Positions 45,301 through 51,899 of a stretch of DNA of 64,000 nucleotides are shown piece by piece. Position 1 is the stretch's first letter; each line of letters starts with the position of its first letter. The position numbers and the translations under genes are program-made. The notes below the pieces were generated by a model. It saw only the letters and a program-made list of their open reading frames with translations. It was not told the DNA's origin and searched no databases. Source of the stretch: Planctomycetota bacterium (GTDB taxonomy: Bacteria > Planctomycetota > J058 > JAJDCP01); the NCBI GenBank assembly GCA_029260765.1, contig JAJDCP010000154.1, forward strand, positions 1 through 64,000, written 5' to 3'.

Positions 45301-45378
45301 TGCAAAGTTGACATCGTCTTGCGCCGACAGGGTCGACGCGAGCACCAGCAGGCTCAATGAGCGCAAAGTTTTGTGCAT
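42355..45378 (-). CDS. large exported TPR-repeat protein
   Basis: This 1007-residue protein begins with a signal peptide (LRSLSLLVLASTLSAQ), and nearly all the rest consists of helix-turn-helix TPR-like repeats with many Ala/Leu/Tyr pairs. It is probably a periplasmic scaffold. Apart from repeats I can name no catalytic motif. The start at MHKTLRSL is chosen because GGAG lies six bases upstream; an ATG two codons earlier would be too close to it. The promoter ahead is good (TTGACG/TAAGGT). It begins the run TPR-TPR-ExbB-ExbD-ExbD. Confidence 0.78.
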   Translation of the reverse strand: MHKTLRSLSLLVLASTLSAQDDVNFAEALMRRGWEDLAEIVCLQTERGSGPEELRARAGFMYYQILKGRAQKSGRDEDFEAAEDYLKGLNRKYKNVMGATSGLDLLLGQVTRAETYMGAARDAESEAETQEALARSREIFEEVLAEFEQLTEKYSSELEGVTERDILRDQGLTKKANDRDLAEFLELKALKSYSDVLAGVDDELRREVLQQALEKGDVYYLDRYSPINVSRWCWATIIYGQLNLAMAELSEGSSQSTYFDAALEYFEEMSLFRIRQMPDDPEIQKAIKDFVKEVSLEAFYYLVSACNMGSRLLGDSRYLDRALVFSDKALGGPNAGARGPRWEGEVESYWARRLLLEKAVTLTTAGRALEGLEILIEEVERSEKSRERRDEWLGLDKFGVAACQKMSEIWESTDLDLPSRCAVLSGKGFLFRGDQEMAARAFASGVINVRGERDRDEAAEGLFEAGMCYVRMEKELKAALIFEQIFRLFPNAPISAKAATYAADYLLKSQKKMTVAGSALKDLIDAANRKASEGGGENSVKILFNTASNYEKKGDYSRAATTYASIDPTFYDEEAGQEVEVDFYGKAQAKAGDCYYKVFVKDGRTQDIESALECLEKARVWAEEKADIETLALCAFLTARVQLDPNQGDLEAAVATVDETFDVINGQWQWRALARQLQVEALCRMGRPDEAAEKLAEIEEALNQTSDAQGAYKNAVLSLLRHHEQFAQDYNVSTQAAAAEVGKLRKTQKAMADRPGAVAGLEQAIQHVQAIQRETYAKHLDAAKNAAGYATIWAEQSQDLDLSVRIWLASVLFIGHEYESGIGVYEQLLTEAEAMTSAQRAALPASKLNLAVCYAETGRLKEAAEMLDQLNVEQPKEYGVLAERARIKMLLYQQQREQGRPDPNLLLGENGVKVAYDDFYLLLDELGQENYDNVVGSFPAEVKDYSIKRYQTIYQMYLVKYYNKDWAQVVQDIGFHETWNEFDVLPRNLVDQFMRLKADCIREGKLQ

Positions 45379-45411
45379 GACCATCTCCAGTTCGCGTTGC
45401 CAGACGACTCA

Positions 45412-45440
45412 ACCTTAGCCAAAAATTGCCAAAACGTCAA
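45412..45440 (-). promoter_or_regulatory. sigma-70-like promoter for the TPR-ExbBD run
   Basis: On the minus strand TTGACG and TAAGGT are separated by 17 bp, about 35 bp before the large TPR gene. ATTGCCA and TGGCAAT words about 40 bp apart flank the -35 region and could be an operator. Confidence 0.5.
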
Positions 45441-45636
45441 CAGGGCATTTGCTCGTTGCGAAATTGGCAATCGGCAGGTTCCGCCCACCGGGCAACCTTG
45501 ATCAGAGACATTTTGGGAAGACCAAGCATATCCGAAACAACCTGTGGTTGTCATCACGTATCTCGAGCCCGGAACCTACTCGTGGTAGGGTTCGCGTGAG
45601 CTGCTGTGTCCGAGACGACCTACCCTGGAAAATGGA

Positions 45637-45652
45637 CCCCGCGGCTGCGGGG
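45637..45652 (-). terminator. possible second terminator after secretin gene 2
   Basis: CCCCGC-GGCT-GCGGGG is a 6-bp stem. On the minus strand it is followed by TCCATTTTCC. It lies about 200 bp past the secretin stop and could back up the nearer hairpin. Confidence 0.4.
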
Positions 45653-45697
45653 CCGTTTCTTGTCGCGCAGATTCTACCGCTCCCACGGGGCCTATGT

Positions 45698-45713
45698 GTC
45701 ACAGAAATGTCCC
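45698..45713 (-). promoter_or_regulatory. 11-bp-phased repeat pair, GTCAC/GTCCC
   Basis: On the minus strand, GGGAC and GTGAC lie 11 bp apart within GGGACATTTCTGTGACA, which closely resembles the GTGACATTTTCATGACA box ahead of secretin gene 2. No clear -10 follows at the right distance, and the next gene begins about 320 bp away, so function is doubtful. Confidence 0.3.
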
Positions 45714-45793
45714 TTCACTCCCCGGCCTTCAGACGGCCCCGGAAGCGGCCGGACGGGCATCCGCCTGCGTACAGACGTCCCCCCAAACAAGGT

Positions 45794-45813
45794 GGCCGGC
45801 TTTCCAGCCGGCC
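45794..45813 (-). terminator. hairpin after secretin gene 2
   Basis: GGCCGGC-TTTCCA-GCCGGCC is a 7-bp stem about 40 bp past the secretin stop on the minus strand, followed by ACCTTGTTTG. It is a likely end of the pilus-like transcript. Confidence 0.6.
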
Positions 45814-45854
45814 GCGGCGGCTCGGCGCCGCCAGAACAGTGCTTTGCAGACGGA

Positions 45855-48461
45855 TCAGAAACCCAGGCCTTCGTCTTCGTTGAACAGGCGGGCTTCTTCT
45901 TCGCGCACTACCGTGATGTCCGCGCGCAACAGGACAACCATGCTGCGGCGCAACACCGAGCGGCCCTGACGCGAGAACAGGTGCTTGATCAGCGGAATGC
46001 TGCTCAAGATCGGAATGCCGCGCTCGGATTCGACTTCACGGTACTGCCGCAGGCCACCCAACAGCACGGTGCCGCCATCGGGGATCGTCACCGTCGAGCG
46101 GATCCGAGCCACGCGCAGAGTCGGCAGAGTGATATCGATATTGGTCAGGCCACCACGCAGGTTCAAGTTGAACGTGTCGAAGGTCTCGAAAATGGCCAGG
46201 GTCGGCTTGATCTCGAGAGTGACGAAGCGGCGGTCGTGACTGACCGTCGGCTTGGCTTCGAGGATCACACCGCTGCGCAGAATGCCGATGACCGGGTCGA
46301 GCACAGGTACCGAACCCGTATTGTCGATATCGACGTCGGAGATATAGGCCTGCTCTTGGATCGACAACACGTGGGCGCGCTGACTGTTGAACAGAGTCAC
46401 GCGGGGTGCATACACCTCACGAGCCACCTGCTTCTTCGACACGGCTTCGATGATCGCCTGCAGCTGGAAAGTCTCGAGGATGTCGGCCTGCAACGTCAAA
46501 CCACCCGTGGGAGTGATGTTGAACGGAGCGATGGTCGAACCGATCCCGAGAGGCGTGAAGAAGTTGTTCGCCGCGGCCCGGATATCGGTCAAGCCACGCC
46601 GGTCACGCCAGACATAACCTGCAGACTGCGCACCACCAAGGGGGCCGGGATTTGGAACCTGAGGAATCGTACCACCGACGGGAATGCCATCGATCAGGAT
46701 GGTGTTCGGGTCGGAGATGTTGCCCGGATCCGGCGGCAGGCCCGTGTACTCGACTCCGATCTCTTCGAGGAAGTTGTCCTGCACGTCGATAAACCGAGCT
46801 TCAACGGTCACGACGATGCCCACGGTACGCTGCAAAGCCTTGAGCAGCTTCGCGACTTCTTGGTGGACACGCAGCGGAGCGCGCAAGAACAGCAAACCGC
46901 CGGTGATCTCGGGCTCGATGTCTTCGTTCTCTTCACCCAGAGTCTGAATGATCAGCTCGATCAGCTTATCGGCTTCGAGACCGCCCGAAGTGTCGTCGTC
47001 GTCATCATCCCCGAGCAGACCGCCACCACCGCCACCGCCACCGTCACCACCCGCAGTGGTGGTCAGGGCGATTTCAGGAGCGGGGTAGTCTTCGAGCTTG
47101 TTCAGAATGTCGCCGACGTTGTAGAAGGCGGTGTGAAAGTCGGAGACCGACTCGTCGTCAGTGGTCGTGATGTAGACGACGCCGTCGGCGATCTTCCAGG
47201 TCAGGTCTTCGTACTGAGCGACCAGGTGATTGAGCGCCACGCCCAGCTTGGCCTGATTCAAGATCAGGTCGTTGGTCTCTTCGTCGGCGACGTCTTTGGC
47301 ATCGCTGGTCAGCACGATCGGCAGATGCGTGCTGCGCCGGATCTCTTCGACGCGCTCGGTAAGGGTGGTCTCACCCGGGAAGTTGAAGTTGACCCTGAAG
47401 TTGTCGAGCATCGACTGGATCTTCTGCTCAGCTTCAGAGAACTGGCGCCCCTCGAGAGCCGAGGAGATAGGGATTTCGCGGTTGCGCACATCCTGCCAGA
47501 AGTCACGGTCGGGCCACAGCAGGATCTCTTCGATGGGCACCGCGGTCAGATCGACGTGTTCGAACTGGCGCCGCTGGTGTTCAACCCGCAGCTCGATCGA
47601 GCGGATCTCGGACGCCAGGTGGCGCGCTTCGATCGCCCGATACTTCAGATCTTCGGCAGCCTTGTTGTCCGGATCCAGGTCGAGGATCTCATCGCAAATC
47701 CGCTCAGTACGTGAGTAGCGCTCGCGATCGAAGAATTCTGCTGCCTTTCTCTGCAGCGACTTGAGGTTCGCCTCGACGTTGCGGATATTGGCCTGCCGCT
47801 GGTGCAGAGCGTTGCGGATGGCGCCACGCTCAAGGTTCTCGCGAAACAGCGCGTCGCTTTCCTTGGCCTTGGTCTTGGTCTTCTCAATCCACCCCACCGT
47901 CTCGTCGCGCGTCGCGGCGTGATCGATGTTGTAGGGGAACCAACGGATGATCTCGAGCACGCGCTCGAAGTTCTCGAGAGCCTCGTCGAAACGCCCGCGC
48001 TCATAGAGGGCTTGCGCCTCGCTGAACAGGCGCTTCATCTCGACTTCGTTCTGCTTGATCTGCACGATGCGGCGTTCGGCAAAGCGACGACCCGCGTCCG
48101 CGATCTCGCCCTCGCGGATGCCGAGGATGTTGTAGATCCGATCGAGCCACAAGCGCGCTTCGGGGTCGGAAGGATTGACCCGGTAGGCCTCTTCGAAAGC
48201 ACGGCGGGCGCGCTCGTAATCGAAGTCGAAGTAGTGCGCCTTACCCTGGCGCACATACTCTTCGGCGACGAACCGACGCTCGTCCTCTTGCAGGATCTGA
48301 TCGGCGATCTCACCGATAGCCCCTGCACCACCGGGAACAGGTCCCGTACGACCACCTGGACCGTTATCCTGCTGTGGAGGAGGCAGCTCTCTCCTGGCGT
48401 CGGGCACCGACTGGCATCCCACCAGGAAAACGACCAGTAGACTCCATCGCGACCACTTCAT
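45855..48461 (-). CDS. TPR-secretin lipoprotein (Amuc_1098/PilQ-like), copy 2
   Basis: The 868-residue protein has a lipobox (LVGC, Cys 16). A TPR-like region follows (YFDFDYERARRAFEEAYRVNP, LENFERVLEIIRWFPYNID), then secretin N-domains, a Gly- and Asp-rich linker (GGLLGDDDDDDTSGGLE), and a C-terminal secretin barrel with TIPDGGTVLLGGL and SIPLIKHLF. Its layout repeats that of the first secretin, including the 'LERVLEII.WFP' motif, so the two are paralogues. It follows two single-helix proteins, an Amuc_1100-like protein and PilM, the order of the Akkermansia Amuc_1098-1101 pilus-like locus. The start MKWSRW has GGGAGGGC upstream. Confidence 0.88.
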   Translation of the reverse strand: MKWSRWSLLVVFLVGCQSVPDARRELPPPQQDNGPGGRTGPVPGGAGAIGEIADQILQEDERRFVAEEYVRQGKAHYFDFDYERARRAFEEAYRVNPSDPEARLWLDRIYNILGIREGEIADAGRRFAERRIVQIKQNEVEMKRLFSEAQALYERGRFDEALENFERVLEIIRWFPYNIDHAATRDETVGWIEKTKTKAKESDALFRENLERGAIRNALHQRQANIRNVEANLKSLQRKAAEFFDRERYSRTERICDEILDLDPDNKAAEDLKYRAIEARHLASEIRSIELRVEHQRRQFEHVDLTAVPIEEILLWPDRDFWQDVRNREIPISSALEGRQFSEAEQKIQSMLDNFRVNFNFPGETTLTERVEEIRRSTHLPIVLTSDAKDVADEETNDLILNQAKLGVALNHLVAQYEDLTWKIADGVVYITTTDDESVSDFHTAFYNVGDILNKLEDYPAPEIALTTTAGGDGGGGGGGGLLGDDDDDDTSGGLEADKLIELIIQTLGEENEDIEPEITGGLLFLRAPLRVHQEVAKLLKALQRTVGIVVTVEARFIDVQDNFLEEIGVEYTGLPPDPGNISDPNTILIDGIPVGGTIPQVPNPGPLGGAQSAGYVWRDRRGLTDIRAAANNFFTPLGIGSTIAPFNITPTGGLTLQADILETFQLQAIIEAVSKKQVAREVYAPRVTLFNSQRAHVLSIQEQAYISDVDIDNTGSVPVLDPVIGILRSGVILEAKPTVSHDRRFVTLEIKPTLAIFETFDTFNLNLRGGLTNIDITLPTLRVARIRSTVTIPDGGTVLLGGLRQYREVESERGIPILSSIPLIKHLFSRQGRSVLRRSMVVLLRADITVVREEEARLFNEDEGLGF

Positions 48462-48523
48462 CCGAGATGCCCTCCCAGGGCCCGGTCGAGCCCTTCGCAC
48501 AATCAACAGACATTGCAGGCTGT

Positions 48524-48555
48524 ACTCTAGGCCCGCACTGTCATGAAAATGTCAC
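48524..48555 (-). promoter_or_regulatory. Pho-box-like promoter of secretin gene 2
   Basis: On the plus strand CTGTCAT-N4-ATGTCAC gives two 11-bp-phased half-sites that match the E. coli Pho-box pattern closely. On the minus strand the repeats end 10 nt before TAGAGT, a plausible -10. The start point would be about 56 nt before the ATG. The geometry is nearly the same as at secretin gene 1. Confidence 0.55.
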
Positions 48556-48641
48556 CTTCTCGCCAAAGCCCGAACACCGCACGACAGGGGGATCTTCGGG
48601 TATTCTTCGCGAGCAGAAAGAGTCTCCGGCGGACGACGGAA

Positions 48642-49661
48642 TCAATCCTGCAACGCGCTGGGAACCACGCCTTCGACCAGCTTGCGGGTGCGGCCCGAGC
48701 GCGCATGCTCGATCACTACCCAGTACCTGAAAGGCTCATTCAGATTCCCGGGCGGGTACCAGCCATCCAGCTCACGCAGAAACCAGCCGGTGCGCTGCGC
48801 CCCCTCCCCCACCAACGTCGGTCGATTCTCGGGATCGTCGCCCACCAGCAGATCGCGGAAGCGCTTCGGCCGGCCATAGGCTTGCGTTTCGCCATCCCAG
48901 AAGGACACGGAGATGTCGATGCGGTCCCGAGTGGGCTCCACGAAGCCCCGGTCATCGGGAGACACGCGGTACAGCCAGATCAGTACGTCCGCGGGTGTGC
49001 TGACGTTCTCACTGGTGGCTGATGCCATCTCACGCTGCTCCCGGTCGAAGCTGTAGTTCTCCGAAGCGAGGGCCCGCGCATCCGGGGCCGCATGGCTGAC
49101 GACGTAGTAGGAGTAGCTCGTGTCGGGCCCGACGGCTGTATCCTCGTAGCTCACCTCGAAGTCCCCGCCATCGACCTCGACCAGCTTGCTGAAGGCCTCG
49201 GGCTGCAGACTCGGGTCGTCGAGGTTCTCGGCACGGTAGAGCGTGTAGCGCTGGACTTCGACATTGCGGTTCTCGCCCTCCCGCCACGACAGGCGGACCG
49301 CTCCGCGCGCGGCTTCAGGGGTCAAGATCACGGGGCGCCGGTGGATACACTCCAGCGCTGGCCTGGGCTGCTCGACGGTCCGCAGCAGCAGGGGGCGACG
49401 GTGGGTCGCCCAGGCAGGGAAGCGGAAGACATCCACATCGCGCGCCGGTATGGCCCGCTCGCCCGGCAACTCCAGCTTCGGCGGAACACTGCGATCCACC
49501 ACTCTCGCCTGTTGCTCGATCCGCTCGATGCCGGCGGAGATCGCGGCGAACCGCGCATCTCTGCCGCCCCTGAAGCCCATCACGACCATCAAAACCAGCG
49601 CCGCCCCACCGACTCCAGTCGAGATCTTGTCCATCTTTTCGATCAGGATTCTCTGCAGCAT
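48642..49661 (-). CDS. single-pass pilus-system protein (Amuc_1099-like), copy 2
   Basis: The 339-residue protein has a short cytosolic start and a transmembrane helix (STGVGGAALVLMVVMGF). A helical stretch and FRFPAWATHRRPLLLRTVE follow, then a fibronectin III-like domain (VRLSWREGENRNVEVQRYTLYRAENLDD, SYSYYVVSHAAPDARA) and a C-terminal domain ending RYWVVIEHARSGRTRKLVEGVVP. It is a clear paralogue of the adjacent upstream gene. Position between the Amuc_1100-like gene and the secretin gene suggests an inner-membrane to secretin linker like PilP or Amuc_1099; that is inference. AGGAGGT precedes the ATG of MLQRIL. Confidence 0.75.
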   Translation of the reverse strand: MLQRILIEKMDKISTGVGGAALVLMVVMGFRGGRDARFAAISAGIERIEQQARVVDRSVPPKLELPGERAIPARDVDVFRFPAWATHRRPLLLRTVEQPRPALECIHRRPVILTPEAARGAVRLSWREGENRNVEVQRYTLYRAENLDDPSLQPEAFSKLVEVDGGDFEVSYEDTAVGPDTSYSYYVVSHAAPDARALASENYSFDREQREMASATSENVSTPADVLIWLYRVSPDDRGFVEPTRDRIDISVSFWDGETQAYGRPKRFRDLLVGDDPENRPTLVGEGAQRTGWFLRELDGWYPPGNLNEPFRYWVVIEHARSGRTRKLVEGVVPSALQD

Positions 49662-49720
49662 TGCACGACCTCCTTGCACGCCCTTTGGCTGGCTACCAAA
49701 GAACAGCCAAGGGCTGCACG

Positions 49721-49736
49721 GTCACCGGACCGTCAC
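49721..49736 (-). promoter_or_regulatory. 11-bp-phased GTCAC pair
   Basis: GTCAC occurs twice, 11 bp apart, 60-75 bp before the Amuc_1099-like copy 2 gene. The same bases also form a CGGTC...GACCG palindrome, and no -10 lies at the expected place, so it may be chance or a hairpin. Confidence 0.3.
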
Positions 49737-49792
49737 GAGAAACGGCAACCACAAGGGCTGCCGTCAACGCTGGAGTGCGGGCTGATCGAACC

Positions 49793-50836
49793 TCAGTCTT
49801 GGAGCTCGTCGGGCTCTACGCCCTGCTTCAGGCGCCGGGTCCGCCCGGAGAGGGCGTCTTTGATCACGACCCAGTACTTGTAGAGGGGATTGCCGACCAT
49901 ATCCTCACCATCCTGATCGGCGCCCAGTTCGAACAGGTACCAGGTGGTCTTGTACTCGTCCTCGCCGACAAAAACTGGCTCAGCCTCGGGATCGTCTCCG
50001 ACCATCAGGTTGCGGAAGCGTTTGCCCTTGCTGAATGCTCCTTCATCCTCGTCCCAGATCGACACGTACATCTCGATCTTGTCCATGATCGGGTCCGGGA
50101 ACTCGGGATCTTCACCATACACCCGGTGCAGCCAGATCAGCTTGTCTGTCGGGGTCGTGACGTTGTCGGTCACAATCGAAGCGAGGTTGTACTGTTCCTC
50201 TTCGAAGGCGTAGTTCTCCGATTGGGTAGCCCGATCGTCGGGAGCGGCGTGGCTGATGATGTAGTACGCGTAGCTGTTGTCGGGCTCGATGTCCGTGTCT
50301 TCCCACGTGACCTCAAATTCCCCGCCGGGCACGTCAGCAACCTTGCTGAAATCGTCCCGCTGCGAGCGAGGATCGTCGAGATTGCGCCCCCGAAAAACCG
50401 AATAGCTCTCGATACGCACGTAGCGGTTGTCATCGCTCTCTTGCCAGCTCAGCTTGATGCTGCCGCGTTCGACCTCGGGGTCGAGCAGGCGGGGCTTCTC
50501 ATGCTCGCAGACGATCTCGTCCCTCTTCTTCTCGACATCTCGCAAGATCATCGGCCGGCGGTGGGTGGCCCAGCTCGGGAACTTGAAGGTTGGAAAGCTG
50601 GTCGCCAGCTTGCTGCGGAAAGTATCACTGGGGGTCGGGCTGGTCAGCTTACCTTCCGGCAGACGTCCATCGACGACCTCGAGTTGCTTCTCGATCTTGT
50701 CGATGTTCGCGGACAGGGTGTCGATCTTCTTGTCGTTCCCGCCGCCAAAGCTCAATGCGATCATGCCGACCAGCAACACGCCCCCTATCCCCAGGGAGAT
50801 TTTGTCGACGTGGGCAACCAGGGCTTCGTTTGCCAT
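49793..50836 (-). CDS. single-pass pilus-system protein (Amuc_1099-like), copy 1
   Basis: The 347-residue protein has the same plan as its downstream paralogue: a transmembrane helix (SLGIGGVLLVGMIALSF), a coiled region (IDTLSANIDKIEKQLEVVDG), FKFPSWATHRRPMILRDVE, a fibronectin III-like domain (IKLSWQESDDNRYVRIESYSV, SYAYYIISHAAPDDRA) and a shared end (KYWVVIKDALSGRTRRLKQGVEPDELQD). It starts within the stop of the Amuc_1100-like gene (TGATG), so translation is coupled. GGGAGAACAG precedes the ATG. Confidence 0.77.
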   Translation of the reverse strand: MANEALVAHVDKISLGIGGVLLVGMIALSFGGGNDKKIDTLSANIDKIEKQLEVVDGRLPEGKLTSPTPSDTFRSKLATSFPTFKFPSWATHRRPMILRDVEKKRDEIVCEHEKPRLLDPEVERGSIKLSWQESDDNRYVRIESYSVFRGRNLDDPRSQRDDFSKVADVPGGEFEVTWEDTDIEPDNSYAYYIISHAAPDDRATQSENYAFEEEQYNLASIVTDNVTTPTDKLIWLHRVYGEDPEFPDPIMDKIEMYVSIWDEDEGAFSKGKRFRNLMVGDDPEAEPVFVGEDEYKTTWYLFELGADQDGEDMVGNPLYKYWVVIKDALSGRTRRLKQGVEPDELQD

Positions 50837-51840
50837 CACTGTTCTCCCTTTTTGCAGTCGAGAACCACTCCCTCGATGGTCACCAGGCACGGCAGCTCGA
50901 GGAAGAGATCATCGTCTGAGGTCGCTTTGTCTTTTGCAGGGGTGTCGATTTCGAACATCAAATAGTAGGCGCTGAGCTTGAGCGCCTTCTGGTTGATGAG
51001 GTCCAGATTACTCGCGAGGGGCGGCCCAGCACGGGTGAGGTGCTCCTGCCGTAGCGGAGCCTTGTCGACCTTCAGCTTGTCGATGCGGAAGAACAACTCC
51101 GAATTCATCAAACCAGCCATCAACCGTGGCAGGTTGGCGAAAGTGATCTCCAGGTCGGCCCTGAACGGCAGCTCATTGACGTACTTGGCGTCGACTTCCA
51201 GATCGGGCTGCTCGCGCTGCCCGAAATTCCGCAGGGAAACCACGGAAAACGCTTCGGCCTCGAGGGCTGCCTTGAGGAAGGTCTCGACCAGCCAGAAGCG
51301 CTTCATGCTGAACTGCAGCTCGGCGGGCAGCAGAGGCTCACCGCGTTCAAGCGAGCTCAGATCGCTGCTGAAAGTCTCTTCCTTCAAGATCGCCGGCTTC
51401 GACAGCACCATCCGGTAGTCGCTGGCCATCTTGGTGATCGCGGTGTTCAAGCCCGCCTTGAAGACGTCCTGCCGCACGCCGAGGTCCATGTTCTCGAACC
51501 AGGTGTCGAGCTTCTCATTGCTCGCCTTGCCCACCCGTTCGCGCACGATGCCGGCTTCGGCGGCGATCGCCTCGCGCAGCGCATCCAGGCTGTCGAGCAG
51601 TGCTGGTGTCGGCAGCACGTTGTTGGTCCACAGGCTGATCGACTCCGCACTCGTGGCCCAGGCTCTGGGCGCAGGATCGGTGCGCTTGACCAACTTGGGG
51701 ATGTCCTTGGCCGGCGATCTGCGCAGATCCTTGTCGATCTTTTCCCAGCGCGCCGCCGCGTTCATCTGGCCAAAGATGAAGATTCCCAGGGCCAACACGA
51801 CGATGCCGCCGACAACTCCGAAGATCGTCTTCTCATTCAT
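50836..51840 (-). CDS. Amuc_1100-like pilus-system protein (PilO-like topology)
   Basis: The 334-residue protein has an N-terminal transmembrane helix (FGVVGGIVVLALGIFIFGQM) and a periplasmic part of helical and ferredoxin-like pattern (FRADLEITFANLPRLMAGLMNSELFFRIDKLKV). Topology, size and place after pilM match the Amuc_1100 family of PVC bacteria, which are PilO/PilN-like; Akkermansia Amuc_1100 is an abundant envelope protein. The match is by architecture and synteny, as I cannot align it here. Its stop overlaps the next start. Confidence 0.75.
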   Translation of the reverse strand: MNEKTIFGVVGGIVVLALGIFIFGQMNAAARWEKIDKDLRRSPAKDIPKLVKRTDPAPRAWATSAESISLWTNNVLPTPALLDSLDALREAIAAEAGIVRERVGKASNEKLDTWFENMDLGVRQDVFKAGLNTAITKMASDYRMVLSKPAILKEETFSSDLSSLERGEPLLPAELQFSMKRFWLVETFLKAALEAEAFSVVSLRNFGQREQPDLEVDAKYVNELPFRADLEITFANLPRLMAGLMNSELFFRIDKLKVDKAPLRQEHLTRAGPPLASNLDLINQKALKLSAYYLMFEIDTPAKDKATSDDDLFLELPCLVTIEGVVLDCKKGEQ

Positions 51841-51899
51841 CCTCGCGCCCTTTCCCTAGGCTGGTTCCCTATGACCGACATGCGATGCTGCAGGAATCT

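Larger units (their letters stand above)
45441..45854. other. gap between the second secretin and the large TPR gene
   Basis: About 410 bp with no recognisable gene. It holds two GC-rich hairpins near 45.64 and 45.80 kb and one 11-bp-phased repeat pair (GTCAC, GTCCC). These are listed separately. Confidence 0.5.

Noticed and set aside
45606..47714. Long open frame of about 700 codons on the plus strand opposite secretin gene 2
   Set aside because: It has no family match and mirrors the codon bias of the real gene. Long antisense frames are common in GC-rich DNA.
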